A stretch of 64,000 nucleotides of DNA, taken from positions 434,001 to 498,000 of the forward strand of contig CAWEZO010000007.1 of assembly GCA_963813635.1 (NCBI GenBank), in the 5' to 3' direction. The DNA is from JBBRZM01 sp963813635 (GTDB lineage Bacteria > Actinomycetota > Acidimicrobiia > IMCC26256 > JBBRZM01). Made by a program: the position numbers and the translations under genes. The notes below the pieces were generated by a model. It saw only the letters and a list, made by a program, of their open reading frames with translations. It was not told the DNA's origin and ran no database searches. Below, in pieces: positions 46,242-56,542 of the stretch; position 1 is the stretch's first letter; the number at the start of each line of letters is the position of its first letter.

Positions 46242-47029
46242 GCGTCGCCGCACCGCGCGCCGAGAGCCCGCTCCTCGACGTCTCCGAGCTGACCCTCCGG
46301 TTCGGGGGCGTCACCGCGCTCAACAACGTGTCGTTCACGGTGCAGCCGGGCGAGCTGTCCGCGGTCATCGGACCGAACGGCGCGGGCAAGACGTCGATCT
46401 TCAACTGCCTCAATGGGGTCTACCGGCCGCAGGCGGGCCACATGCTGCTCGATGGTGTCGACCTCGTCGGGAAGCGGCCGCCTGCGATCGCGGCTCGCGG
46501 AGTCGCGCGCACGTTCCAGAACCTCGGGCTCTTCTCCAACCTCGACGTTGATCGACAATCTCATGCTCGGCCGGCACCTGCTGATGCGCACCGGCTTTCT
46601 CGCCGGCGCGCTCTGGTTCGGGCGGGCGAAGCGCGAAGAGATCGTGCACCGGCGACGCTGCGAGGAGATCGTCGAGCTCCTGGAGCTCGGGCCGTTTCGC
46701 CGGCAGCCGGTGGGGATGCTTCCGTACGGAATCCAGAAGCGCATCGAGCTCGGTCGCGCGCTGGCGATGGATCCGATGCTGCTCCTCCTCGACGAGCCCG
46801 TGGCGGGGATGAACCTCGAGGAGATCGAGGACATGGCGCGCTACATCCTCGAGGTACGCGACGAGCTGCGGCTCGCCATGATCCTCGTCGAGCATGACAT
46901 GCACATGGTCATGGACATCGCCGACCGGGTGCTCGTGCTCGACTTCGGCCAGGCGATCGCGTCGGCACACCGGCCGAGATCCAGTCCGATCCGAAGGTGA
47001 TCGCGGCATACCTCGGGCAGGCGTCATGA
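46238..47029 (+). CDS. livG: Branched-chain amino acid-type ABC transporter ATPase LivG (two frameshifts)
   Basis: About 263 residues. Walker A is GPNGAGKTSIFNCLNG; ARTFQNLGLFSNL is the LivG-type segment; Walker B is LLLLDEPVAGMN; EHDMHMVMDIADRVLVLDFG and the closing TPAEIQSDPKVIAAYLG complete it. The signature loop reads LPYGIQKRIELGRAL, the usual LivG variant. The frame shifts near 46550 (one extra base) and 46965 (one missing G). It overlaps the acyl-CoA ligase start by 4 nt. Confidence 0.91.
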
Positions 47030-48862
47030 CCGTCGCCGTCGACGGCCGTGCAACGGGTGCGACCTCGGCGCCGCAGGTCTCGTCGCTCCCGGCGCGGCTG
47101 CTCCAGAACGCGAGGACGCGAGGCGCGCCGGGTCGCGATCCGGCAAAAGCGTCTCGGAGTCTGGGACGAGCACACATGGACCGACGTCGCGGCGCGCACC
47201 GCCCGTCTGGCGTCGGGCCTCCTCGAGCTCGGTGCCGTGGCGGGCGATCGAATCGCCGTGCTCTCCGGCAACCGGGTGGAGTGGATCGTCGCCGATCTCG
47301 CGATCCAGGGCATCGGAGCTCTCACGGTCGGGCTCTACCCGGACAGCCCGGCCGGCGAGCTGCGTCATGCGCTGCGGGACTCCGGCAGCTTCGTCATGAT
47401 CGTCGAAGACGAGGAGCAGCTCGACAAGGCGCTCGAGCTCCGCGAGCAGCTGCCGCGCTTGCACAAGATCATCGTGATCGACACTCGCGGAATTCGCGAG
47501 ATCGACGGCGAGTCCGTCCTCAGTCTCGAGGAAGTCGAGGTGCTCGGGGAGGTGCGCGCGGATGATTGGCCGCGGCGTGTCGCCGCCCTCGACCAGAGCG
47601 CTCCCGCGACCGTCATCTACACGGCCGGCACCACCGCACTCCCAAAGGGTGCTGTGCTGTCGCACGCCAACCTCGTTGCCGCGGCCGACATCGCCAACGA
47701 GACGCTCGGTGTGCGCGCCGGTGACGACCTGTTCTCCTACCTGCCGTTCGCCTTCGTGACCGAGCGCCTTCTCTCCAGCTGTATCGCGGTCTCGACCGGC
47801 GCGGTCGTGAACTTCGGCGAGGGTGCCGACACGTTCGGCGCCGATCTCGCCGAGCTGCAACCGACGGTGCTGCTCGGCGTTCCCCGTGTATGGGAGCTGC
47901 TGCTCGGCGGCGCGCGGCTCCGGGAAGCCGGCACGCGCCGACTCAAGCGGGCGATGCTGCGTTACTGGTACCGGCGCGGGGAGCGGCTCGCGGCGCGGCG
48001 CCGGCGCGGGCGAGTCGGCCTGCTCGGTCGGAGCACCGGCGCGGTCGGTTGGGTGCTGCTCTACCGGAGCCTGCGCACGAAGCTCGGGTTGCGGCGTATA
48101 CGTGTCGCGTTGTCGACGGCCGCGCCGATCGCCCCGAGCGTGCTCGAGTACTTCGAATCGATCGACGTCTCGATCCGCGAGCTCTACGGGCAGACGGAGG
48201 ACGCCGGCGTCGTGTCATGCACGCCGGCGGTCGGTGTGCGCCCGGGCACGACGGGCCTGCCGTTCCCGGGCGTCGACGTTCGGCTTGCCGACGACAGCGA
48301 GCTCCTGGTGCGGAGCGCGGCCGTCTTTCGTGACTACTACCGCGACGAACCCGCCACCCGAGCGGCCCTCACACCCGACGGCTGGCTGCGTACCGGCGAC
48401 GTCGGCGCGCTCGACAGCGACGGGTTCCTGACCATCACCGGTCGGAAAGCCGATCGCATCCGCACGGCGTCGGGCACCGCCGTGGCGCCCGGGCTGATCG
48501 AGCGAGAGCTGAATGCCTCGCCGTTCGTGCGCGAAGCGGTCGTGATCGGTGAGGGGCGGCCGTCGCTCACGGCGCTCCTCGCGATCGATCCGGCCGCCGT
48601 CGGGGAGTGGTGCCGTCAGCACGACATGGCCGTGACCACTCCGCGCGTTCTCGCGCGCAAGCCCGAGGTGCGCGAGCTCCTCGCCCTCGTGGTCGACGAC
48701 GTCAACGCCACACTCGCGCCCGAGCGCCAGCTGCGGCGGTTCGAGGTGCTCCCGGTCGAGCTCGACCACGAGGGCGGCTTGCTCAGCGCGACGCAGCAGG
48801 TGCGGCGCGCCGCGGTGTCCGAGCAGTTCGCGGAGCTGATCGAGGGGATGTACCGGCCATGA
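47026..48862 (+). CDS. AMP-dependent acyl-CoA synthetase/ligase inside a Liv operon (one frameshift)
   Basis: About 612 residues. It activates a carboxylic acid with ATP and CoA. The ATP-binding P-loop is altered: YTAGTTALPKGAVLSH, where YTSGTTGxPKG is usual (Ala and Ala in place of Ser and Gly). IRELYGQTEDAG, GWLRTGDVGALDSDGFLTITGRKADRI and a shortened C-terminal domain follow; the final catalytic Lys motif is not obvious. The frame changes near 47135. The ATG at 47026 overlaps livG and the stop overlaps livH (ATGA both), so transporter and ligase are one unit. Similar livFG-fadD-livHM sets are known for uptake and activation of organic acids. Confidence 0.87.
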
Positions 48863-49769
48863 CGAAGTTCCTCGAGCTGACGTTCTCCGGCATCTCGGTC
48901 GGCGCTCAGTACGCACTGGTCGCGCTCGGGCTTCGTCGTCATCTACCGCGCCACGGGGTCATCAACTTCGCGCAGGGCGGGTTCGTGCTGCTCGGGGCGT
49001 ACTTCACGTACAACTTCCACCAGACGTGGGGCATCTGCCCTTCTACTTCGCGCTCCTCATGGCGATGGCCGTCGGGGCGGTGATCGGCTTGCTCGTCGAG
49101 GCGCTGATCCTGCGGCGTCTGGTCGGCCGGCCGCCGTTCGTCCTCATCATGGTCACCATCGGTCTGGCTCATCATCATCGAGCAGATCACGCCCGCGGTG
49201 TGGGGCGCGAGCCCGCTGTCGCTCGATGACCCGTGGAAGCTCGACACGGTGAAGTTCGGCGACCTCAATCTCAAGGTCGCCGACTTCTGGACGCTCGGTC
49301 TCGTCGCGATGGTCCTGACCGTGTTCTTCGTGTTCTTCCGCTACTCCAAGCAGGGGCTCGCGATGCGGGCGACCGCGCTCGACCAGGAGGCCGCGCTCGC
49401 GCAGGGCATCAGTGCGAGCCGGGTGTTCGGCGCTCGCGTGGGCGATCGCCGGCGCAGTCGCGGCGGTCGCCGGTGTCACGCTGGCCGCAGCCGGCGGGAG
49501 CACGGGCGGAGTGGCGCCCCAGATCGAGATCGTCGCCCTGGCCGCGTTCCCGGCCATCATCCTGGGCGGGCTCGACTCACCGGTCGGCGCGGTGGTCGGT
49601 GCCCTCATCATCGGCGTGTCGCAGTCGCTCACTGCGGGCTACCAACCCGAGTACGCGCCGTGGCTCGGGCAGGGTTTCGACGCTCGTCATGCCGTACTTC
49701 GTCATGCTGCTCGTCCTGATGGTCCGGCCGTACGGCCTGTTCGGCACGCCGGAAGTGCGGCGGGTCTGA
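48859..49769 (+). CDS. livH: ABC transporter permease LivH (about six indels)
   Basis: About 302 residues, eight or so membrane segments. It begins FLELTFSGISVGAQYALVAL, contains GVINFAQGGFVLLGAYF (the family signature), GLLVEALILRRLVGRPP, VTIGLA, GLAMRATALDQEAALAQGI and ends VGALIIGVSQSLTAGYQPEY and MVRPYGLFGTPEVRRV. Indels near 48930, 48957, 49036, 49165, 49436 and 49681; the first two cancel each other and garble ten residues. Start and stop overlap neighbouring genes. Confidence 0.88.
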
Positions 49770-50887
49770 TGGCCCGACGAAACCGCGCCACGGCCGTACG
49801 CGAGGCCGACAAGCTGCGCCTGTTCAACTCGCGCTGGCGCCAGCTGTTCGTCGTCCTGCTCATCGTGGTGTGGCTCGCGCTTCCACTCAATCTGGACGAC
49901 TTCTGGCTCGATGTGCTGGCCCGATGTGGCGTCGCGGCGATCGGGGCGATCGGTCTCAACATGCTCACCGGGTACACGGGCCAGATCTCGCTCGGGCAAG
50001 CGTTCTTCCTCGGTGTCGGCGCGTACGTGGCGCGCGTGGTTCGGTGTGCGGCAAGACCTGCCTCTGCTCGTCTGGCTGCCGCTCACTGCGGTCGTCGGTG
50101 GTGCTCATCGGCGCGGCGATCGGCCCGTTCGCGTTGCGATTGCGCGGCAACTACCTCGCGATCGTCACGCTCGGTCTGCTCTACGTCGGCGATCACGTGT
50201 TCACCAACTGGGAATCGTTCACCGGCGGGACCGCGGGTACCGACGACGTCCGCGCCCGTCTCGATCGGGCCGCTCGACTTCTCGAAGCTCGAGCTGGGCG
50301 GAGTCAGCTACACGCGCAGCCAGGGCCTGTTCTGGCTGATCTGGCTGGTTGTCGGCATCGTGGTCATCCTCGCAGTGAATCTGGTGCGCAGCCGACCCGG
50401 TCGCGCGATACAGGCCGTGCGAGACCGCGACGTCGCGGCCGAGGTCATCGGTGTCAGCCTCACGCGTTACAAGATCGGCGCGTTCGCCGTGTCGAGCGCG
50501 CTCGCGGCGGTTGCCGGTGGGCTTCTCGGCGTGGTGCAACAGCACGTCAGCCCGGCCGACTTCGGCGGCGCACCCGGCCTTGCCCTCTCGATCACGTACG
50601 TGGCGATGATCATCGTCGGCGGAATCGGCACGATCGGCGGGTCGGTGGTCGGCGCGCTCGTGGTGGTCGGTCTGCCCCGGGTGATCGAGCGCATCAGCCA
50701 GAGCACCCACATCCCGTTCGTGCAGCCCGCCGGGCAGGTCACGAGCGGGCACATCTCGGTGGACGCGCTCAACCAGATCCTTTACGGGCTGCTCATCATC
50801 GGGTTCCTGCTCATCGAGTCGAGGGGGCTGGCTGCGATCTGGGGGCGCCTGAAGGGGTACTTCAGCACTTGGCCGTTCAGGTATTGA
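49769..50887 (+). CDS. livM: ABC transporter permease LivM (three frameshifts)
   Basis: About 371 residues. After a basic 25-residue start come the LivM blocks GLNMLTGYTGQISLGQAFFLGVGAYVA, LRLRGNYLAIVTLGL, RAIQAVRDRDVAAEVIGVSLTRYK and GGIGTIGGSVVGALVV (positions about 60-340). Extra bases near 50036, 50100 and 50247 break the frame in the N-terminal half. TGATG overlap with livH. A 61-bp gap precedes the binding protein gene, with a TATGCT -10-like box at 50917, so the binding protein may also be transcribed alone. Confidence 0.88.
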   Translation: MARRNRATAVREADKLRLFNSRWRQLFVVLLIVVWLALPLNLDDFWLDVLARCGVAAIGAIGLNMLTGYTGQISLGQAFFLGVGAYVARVVRCAARPASARLAAAHCGRRWCSSARRSARSRCDCAATTSRSSRSVCSTSAITCSPTGNRSPAGPRVPTTSAPVSIGPLDFSKLELGGVSYTRSQGLFWLIWLVVGIVVILAVNLVRSRPGRAIQAVRDRDVAAEVIGVSLTRYKIGAFAVSSALAAVAGGLLGVVQQHVSPADFGGAPGLALSITYVAMIIVGGIGTIGGSVVGALVVVGLPRVIERISQSTHIPFVQPAGQVTSGHISVDALNQILYGLLIIGFLLIESRGLAAIWGRLKGYFSTWPFRY

Positions 50888-50948
50888 CCTGCTAGGACTC
50901 TGGGAACGCGGCCGCGTATGCTCTGGGCCGACAACGGGGGGAGAGACC

Positions 50949-52230
50949 ATGAACGCAACGGCTCGAAGGGGAACGCGTCTCGTCGCCGTGATCGCCGTGA
51001 TGGCGCTCGCGATGGTTGCGTGTGGGCGCAGCAGTAGCAGCAGCTCCGGCGGAGGTGGCGGCAAGAAGGGCGCGCCGGCCAACACCGCGGGCTTCGACGG
51101 CAAGACGATCACACTCGGCGCGATCACGCCGCAGACGGGCATCGCCCAGATCATCGGCATCCCGCTCACCGACGGCAACAAGGTCTACTTCGACGCGCTC
51201 AATGCCAAAGGTGGCATCGCGGGGAAGTACAAGGTCAAGCTCGAGGTGCGTGACAGCCAGTACAACGCCAACACCGCGCAGCAGAACTACAACGACCTGC
51301 GCCAAAGCGTCGTGTTGCTCGCCCAAGTGCTCGGCACCGATGTGACCAACGCGGTGCTGGTGAAGATGAAGGCCGACAACATGGTCGCGTCACCGGCGAC
51401 CCTCGACGCGGAGTGGGTCCACAATCCAAACCTCGCGCCGGTCGCGTGGCCCGTACCAGATCCAGGCCATCAACTCGCTCTCGTACTGGGTCGACAACGG
51501 CGGCAAGGGCAAGACGCTCTGTGTGATCCGGCCCGACGACCTGTACGGCGCGGCCGGTTTCAGCGGCGTGCAGTTCGCGAAGAAGAACCTCGACTTCAAG
51601 CTGGGCACGGTTGCGACGTTCAAGGCCAGTGAGACCGACCTCACGGCCCAGTATCAGCAGGTGAAGGGCACCGACTGCGACGCGGTGTACTTCATCGCGC
51701 TGCCGACGGCGTCGATCCCGACGCTGGGCAAGGCCGCGTCAGACAACCTCGACCAGCGGTGGATCGGCCAGGCACCCTCGTGGGTGTCGTTGCTGTCACA
51801 GGGAGCGACCGGGGCGTGGGCGGCGAAGCACTTCTGGCTCGCGTCCGAAGGTCCCGAGTGGGGCGACACATCGGTGCCCGGGATGAAGCAGATGCTGGCC
51901 GACGTCAACAAGTACAAGCCCGGCCAGAAGCCCGACATCTATTTCGCGTTCGGCTACTCCCAGGCTTGGACGGTCAGTCAGATCCTCGCCAAGGCCGTCG
52001 CCGACGGTGACCTCAGCCGGGCGGGGATCAAGAAGGCAATGGAGGAGGTCGGCACGTTGAAGTTCGAAGGTCTCGTCGGTGACTACAAGTACGGTCCCGC
52101 GGCCGACCGGGTGCCGCCCAAGGTGAGCACCGTGTTCGAGGTCAACGCGTCCTCGCCGGGCGGGCTCAAGGCCCTCAAGACCAACTTCACCTCTCCGACC
52201 GCGGAGAAGTTCGTGTTCCCGAAGAACTGA
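50949..52230 (+). CDS. ABC transporter substrate-binding lipoprotein LivK-like (one frameshift)
   Basis: About 426 residues. A lipoprotein signal with lipobox MVAC near residue 25 is followed by a Ser/Gly linker. The type I periplasmic-binding fold shows TITLGAITPQTGIAQIIGIP, NKVYFDALNAKGGIAGKYKVKLEVRDSQYN, and VRPDDLYG-like IRPDDLYGAAGF. The ligand cannot be read off. One extra base near 51455 breaks the frame. ATG start with GGGGGAGAG upstream. A perfect hairpin follows at 52252. Confidence 0.9.
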
Positions 52231-52251
52231 CGAATCAGCGTCACTCGCGTT

Positions 52252-52278
52252 TCGGGCCCGCCCTCGCGGCGGGCCCGA
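52252..52278. terminator. Hairpin after the Liv operon
   Basis: Perfect 11-bp GC-rich stem TCGGGCCCGCC / GGCGGGCCCGA with a CTCGC loop, 21 bp after the binding-protein stop. No T-run follows. Confidence 0.7.
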
Positions 52279-52303
52279 GTCGCGAGACGAACCCGAACGT
52301 CGC

Positions 52304-52344
52304 CGGTCAACGGGCCTGACGGCGGGGCCCGGTACCGTTGACCG
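52304..52344. promoter_or_regulatory. Candidate operator and leaderless -10 box of the first TetR gene
   Basis: Perfect 10-bp inverted repeat CGGTCAACGG / CCGTTGACCG with half-site centres 31 bp apart. The right arm overlaps the -10 box TACCGT (52333-52338), which is 7 nt before the GTG at 52346. Autoregulation by the TetR protein is likely. Confidence 0.6.
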
Positions 52345-52345
52345 C

Positions 52346-52941
52346 GTGAGCGATCCGCGCGGGCGCGTCCTCGAAGGAGCGTACGAATGCGTCGCGCGCT
52401 TCGGCCTGGCGAAGACGACGATCGACGACGTCGCCAAGGAATCGGGGGTTTCGCGCGCCACGATCTACCGGCCTGTTCCCGGGCGGCAAGGACCAGCTGC
52501 TGCGCGAGGCGGTCGGCTGGGAGATGGACCGCTTCTTCGTGCGACTCGGCGAGGCGGTGTTCGCCGCACCCGACTTCGCGAGCCTGCTGGAGGACGCCCT
52601 CGTGTTCGCGCGCCGCTCAGTGCTGGATCACGCCGTCTTGCAGAAGGTGCTCGTGACCGAGCCCGGCCGGTTGGTCACGCTCATCACGGTCGAGCAGCAC
52701 CGGGTGCTCGAGTTCATCACCGCGTTCCTCCTGCCGTACCTCGAGCGCGAGGAAGCGGCGGGGCGGCTGCGACCGGGCGTCGACCGGCACCAGGCCGCCG
52801 ATTACGTGGCGCGGCATGGTGCTCTCGTTGATCGGGTCACCGGGTCGGTGGGACCTCGACGACCGCGCCCAGGTGCGCCGGCTCGTCCGCGAGGAGCTGC
52901 TCGGGGGCATCCTCGACGACGCCGCGCCCGCAGCGCCCTGA
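52346..52941 (+). CDS. TetR family transcriptional regulator (two frameshifts)
   Basis: About 198 residues. The helix-turn-helix is in the first 50: GRVLEGAYECVARFGLAKTTIDDVAKESGVSRATIYR (located by its parts VARFGLAKTTIDDVA and GVSRATIYR), then LFPGGKDQLL. The rest is a ligand-binding helical domain (VLVTEPGRLVTLITVEQHRVLEFI). Extra bases near 52471 and 52829. GTG start, probably leaderless. It lies between the Liv operon and a second, related TetR gene; the two share the SKTT/AKTT recognition region and may control one regulon. Confidence 0.88.
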
Positions 52942-52963
52942 CCGGGAACAGCACGAAGACACA

Positions 52964-52997
52964 TTGACGCTGAGACGCTTTTCGGTTTATTGTCTCA
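52964..52997 (+). promoter_or_regulatory. Promoter and candidate operator of the second TetR gene
   Basis: TTGACG (52964-52969) and TATTGT (52988-52993) with an 18-bp spacer; the ATG follows 8 nt later, so a leaderless transcript. The inverted repeat TGAGAC (52971-52976) and GTCTCA (52992-52997) spans spacer and -10 box. This is the best promoter in the window. Confidence 0.7.
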
Positions 52998-53001
52998 CCT
53001 C

Positions 53002-53653
53002 ATGGCGATTCTCACCGGTGAGCTTCCCGCGACCGATCTCACGGTCGACGTCACGGCGGCCGAGGCGATGGAATCCCGTGCCATCGAGGCGATGCTCACG
53101 TGCGTCGCCCGGCACGGCCTGTCGAAGACCACGCTCGATGACGTAGCCCGCGAAGCGGGATGCGCGCGGGCGACGCTCTACCGGTACTTCGGGGGCAAGG
53201 CGCCGCTCATCGCGGCGGTCCTGCACAGCGAGCGCGACCGGATCGCGAGCGATCCTTCGCGCGGCCGCCGCGGCCGAGACCACGATCGAAGACGTCGTGG
53301 TGGCCGTGATCGCGACTGCGGCTCGGGAGATCGCCGGGCACGACGCACTGCAGTTCGTGCTCGCCTTCGAACCCGAGGTCGTGCTGCCGCACGTCACGTT
53401 CGCCGCGGGCGATGCGTTGCTCGCCGACGCCGGCCGGCTCATCGCACCGTGTCTCGCTCCGTACGTCGCCGATGATCGCCTCGCACGCGCGGGCGAGTGG
53501 ATCGCCCGCACCATGCTTGCGTATTCGATCGCACCCAACTCCCCGTTCCGATTGACCGATCCCGACGACCTCCACACGCTCGTGCACGAGTTTCTGCTGC
53601 CCGGTTTCAGCGGCCGCGTCCCGACCGCTGTCTCGTCCACCCCCAGGGGGTAA
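53002..53653 (+). CDS. TetR family transcriptional regulator (one frameshift)
   Basis: About 216 residues. DNA-binding domain: MLTCVARHGLSKTTLDDVA, AGCARATLYRYFGGK and APLIAAVLHSE. The C-terminal domain (EIAGHDALQFVLAFEPEVVLPHVTF, given only in part here, to LVHEFLLPGFSG) resembles regulators of lipid metabolism genes. One extra base near 53255. The ATG is 8 nt behind the -10 box; an in-frame TTG at 52990 is too close to it. The ferritin-like gene begins 6 bp after the stop, so the pair is an operon under the same operator. Confidence 0.87.
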
Positions 53654-53658
53654 CGCAC

Positions 53659-54810
53659 ATGGCCACGAGCAACTTCGACATGATCGGCCGCGAAGACGTC
53701 CACGACCTCGAGGCGATCCTCTCGGTCAGCAACACCGACGTCGACGAGGTCGAGCACGCCGTACGTGCCAACGCCGATGCCATCTTCACGTGGGACTACG
53801 AGCGTTCCCGGCCCGCGCTGGTGAAGCTGTACGAGAAGGCGAAGCGATCGCAGTGGAACGGCGCGACCGACCTGCCGTGGGACACCGAGGTCGACCAGGA
53901 GAAGGTCGTGCTCGCCAACGCCGAGCAGAACCTCGAGATGAGCGGCTTCGGCGGTGCGGGCATGGACCTCGCGGGCACGCCCTTCGCGAAGTGGGGCGAC
54001 AAGGAATGGATCGAGTTCGGCGTCGAGTCCCAGAACTGGACGCTTTCGCAATTCATGCACGGCGAGCAGGGCGCGCTGATCTGCACCGCGCAGATCGTCG
54101 AGACCGTGCCGTGGATCGACGCGAAGTACTACGCCGCCACCCAGGTGATGGACGAAGCCCGTCACGTCGAGGTGTTCGCCAAGTATCTCGACACGAAGCT
54201 GTCGGGGCACTACCCGGTCAACGCCCATCTGCGGATGCTGCTCGACGACATCATCGGCGACACGCGCTGGGACATGACGTATCTCGGCATGCAGATCATG
54301 GTCGAGGGCCTCGCGCTCGCGGCGTTCGGCTTCATCCACACGATGACCACCGAGCCGCTGCTCAAGAAGCTCCTGCGCTACGTGATCAGCGACGAAGCGC
54401 GCCACGTCGCGTTCGGCGTGCTGTCGTTGCAGGAGTTCTACCAGCAGCTCAGCAACTCGGAGATCCGCGAACGCCAGGAGTTCGCGTTCGAGGCTGCCGT
54501 TCGCATGCGTGACCGGTTCCTGCAGCAAGAGGTGTGGGAGCGCATGGGCATCGACGTCAAGGAAGCGCTGTCGATCGTCATCCAGGCCCCCGATCGACAG
54601 ATGTTCCAGTCGATGCTGTTCTCGAAGATCGTGCCCAACTGCAAGAAGCTCGGACTCCTCGACGCCGGCGACGGCTGGCTGCGCGACCGCTTCACCGACC
54701 TCGGCGTCATCCAGTTCGAAGACTGGGCCGACACCGGCGAGGAGTACGCCGCGCTCGACGAGGTCGCGAAGGATCGCGAAGCAGCAGCCGCGAAAGAAGC
54801 GGTCGCGTAG
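53659..54810 (+). CDS. Ferritin-like di-iron protein
   Basis: 383 residues of the ferritin-like, R2/AurF-related superfamily. Two metal-binding helices with DEARHVEVF and DEARHVAFG, and Glu in HGEQGALICTA and MVEGLALAAFG, supply the expected Glu/His ligands. Proteins of this type include oxygenases, N-oxygenases and desaturase-like enzymes; the substrate is unknown. Translationally close to a TetR gene of lipid-regulator type, so a role in fatty-acid or related oxidation is a reasonable guess. ATG start with GGGGG 8 nt upstream. Frame intact. Confidence 0.82.
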   Translation: MATSNFDMIGREDVHDLEAILSVSNTDVDEVEHAVRANADAIFTWDYERSRPALVKLYEKAKRSQWNGATDLPWDTEVDQEKVVLANAEQNLEMSGFGGAGMDLAGTPFAKWGDKEWIEFGVESQNWTLSQFMHGEQGALICTAQIVETVPWIDAKYYAATQVMDEARHVEVFAKYLDTKLSGHYPVNAHLRMLLDDIIGDTRWDMTYLGMQIMVEGLALAAFGFIHTMTTEPLLKKLLRYVISDEARHVAFGVLSLQEFYQQLSNSEIRERQEFAFEAAVRMRDRFLQQEVWERMGIDVKEALSIVIQAPDRQMFQSMLFSKIVPNCKKLGLLDAGDGWLRDRFTDLGVIQFEDWADTGEEYAALDEVAKDREAAAAKEAVA

Positions 54811-54855
54811 GCGCATTGTCATCGGTCGGGGCACAGCGGGTGAACCCCGCCTTGC

Positions 54856-54861
54856 TAGCCT
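54856..54861 (+). promoter_or_regulatory. Leaderless -10 box, rnj
   Basis: TAGCCT, then 6 nt, then the ATG at 54868, with no ribosome binding site. Confidence 0.5.
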
Positions 54862-54867
54862 GCGCCC

Positions 54868-56541
54868 ATGAGTGAGCCGGTTCGCATCGTCTTTCTCGGC
54901 GGCCTGGGCGAGATCGGGCGCAACTGCTTCTGTCTCGAGGTCGACGGACGCATCCTCGTCGTCGACTGCGGGCTGATGTTTCCCGATGCCGACATGCCCG
55001 GCGTCGATCTCGTGCTCCCCGACTTCACGTATCTCCGCGAGAACGCCGATCGCGTCGAGGGTGTGTTCCTGACGCACGCGCACGAGGACCACGCCGGCGG
55101 CCTCGCCTTTCTCCTCCGCGACCTGTCGCTCCCGATCTACGGCTCGCCGCTGTCGCTCGCGCTCGCGCGCAACCGCATCGAAGAAGCCGGGATGTTGGGG
55201 CGCACGGAGCTGATCCCGGTGCTCGACGGTGAACGCCGCAAGATCGGACCGTTCGACTGCGAGTTCATCCCCGTGACGCATTCGGTGCCCTGTGCGTTCG
55301 CAACGGCGTACTACACGCCGGCGGGCACGATTCTGCATACCGGCGATTTCAAGCTCGATCTCTCACCTGTCGACGGACGCACCACCGACCTCGCGCTCCT
55401 CGGGGAGATCTCACGTCGTGATGGGGGCGTGCGGCTGCTGCTTTCCGACTCCACCAACGCGGAGCGGCCCGGGTACACGGCGTCGGAGTCCACGGTCGGC
55501 GGCGCGATGCGATCGATCTTCCGGGAGCACCCCACGAAGCGCTTCGTCGTCGCGAGCTTCGCGTCGCACCTGCATCGCGTGCAGCAGGTAGCCCGCGCCG
55601 CGCTCACCGAAGGTCGACGCGTTGCGTTCCTCGGCCGGTCGATGGTCCACAACGTCGCGATGGCACGCGAGATGGGTCTGCTCGATCTCGGGCGGAACGA
55701 CGATCGCATCATCGACATCGAAGACACGCCGCGCTACGCGCCCGGCGAGGTGTGCATCATCTGCACCGGCTCGCAGGGTGAGCCGCTCAGCGCGCTGTCA
55801 TTGATGGCGGCGCACGAGCACAAGTGGGTGAAGGTCAGCGAAGACGACGTCGTGGTGATCTCGGCGCATGCGATCCCCGGTAACGAGTCGAGCGTGTCGA
55901 ATGTGATCGATTCGTTGCACCGCGCCGGTGCCGAGGTCATACACGGCAGCAACTCGCCCGTCCACGTCTCGGGGCACGCGTCGCAGGAGGAGCTGAAATT
56001 CGTGCTCAACCTGATCAAGCCCGACTGGTTCGTGCCCGTGCACGGCGAGTATCGCCACATGGTGCACCACGCCCGGCTGGCCGAAGCGGTGGGTGTGCAG
56101 GCCGACCACGTCCTCATCTGTGAAGACGGCGACACGCTCACGATCGATCGCGACGGCATCGACGTGGAGCGCCGCGCCGTGCCCGCCGGCTTCCTCTACG
56201 TCGACGGCATTGTCGGCGACGTCGGTCACGGCGTCTTGCGCGACCGGAAGAACCTTGCGGAAGAAGGCGTCGTCGTCGTGATCGTGACCATCGACGCCGC
56301 GTCGGGCGAAGTGGTCACCGGCCCCGAGATCGTGACCCGCGGCTGGGTCTACGCGCCCGAAGCCGAGGAGCTGCTCGACGAAGCCAAGGCGGCGGTGCTC
56401 GAGTCGTTGGAAGCGGCGACCGACGAGGGGGCGACCGACTTCGAGACGCTGCGCCGGCATGCCCGGAAGGCGTTGGGCAAGTTCATCAACGAGCGCACGA
56501 AGCGGCGGCCGACCGTCATCCCCGTGGTGATGGAAGTCTGA
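54868..56541 (+). CDS. rnj: Ribonuclease J
   Basis: 557 residues. A beta-CASP metallo-beta-lactamase with endo- and 5' exonuclease activity on mRNA and rRNA precursors. The zinc motif HxHxDH is in LTHAHEDHAGG; VTHSVPCAFATAYYTPAGTILHTGDFK supplies further ligands (shown by its parts THSVP and HTGDFK); beta-CASP parts are LLLSDSTNAERPG, FASHLHRVQQV and CTGSQGEPLSAL; the dimerisation loop PVHGEYRHM is near residue 395. Length normal. In many Actinobacteria it lies with dapA/dapB and ftsK, as here. The SDR gene starts 1 nt after its stop. Confidence 0.95.
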   Translation: MSEPVRIVFLGGLGEIGRNCFCLEVDGRILVVDCGLMFPDADMPGVDLVLPDFTYLRENADRVEGVFLTHAHEDHAGGLAFLLRDLSLPIYGSPLSLALARNRIEEAGMLGRTELIPVLDGERRKIGPFDCEFIPVTHSVPCAFATAYYTPAGTILHTGDFKLDLSPVDGRTTDLALLGEISRRDGGVRLLLSDSTNAERPGYTASESTVGGAMRSIFREHPTKRFVVASFASHLHRVQQVARAALTEGRRVAFLGRSMVHNVAMAREMGLLDLGRNDDRIIDIEDTPRYAPGEVCIICTGSQGEPLSALSLMAAHEHKWVKVSEDDVVVISAHAIPGNESSVSNVIDSLHRAGAEVIHGSNSPVHVSGHASQEELKFVLNLIKPDWFVPVHGEYRHMVHHARLAEAVGVQADHVLICEDGDTLTIDRDGIDVERRAVPAGFLYVDGIVGDVGHGVLRDRKNLAEEGVVVVIVTIDAASGEVVTGPEIVTRGWVYAPEAEELLDEAKAAVLESLEAATDEGATDFETLRRHARKALGKFINERTKRRPTVIPVVMEV

Positions 56542-56542
56542 G

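Noticed and set aside
48930..48960. A divergent ten-residue segment in LivH as a natural variation
   Set aside because: Removing one G near 48930 and adding one near 48957 restores the conserved family sequence exactly, so it is a pair of compensating indels.
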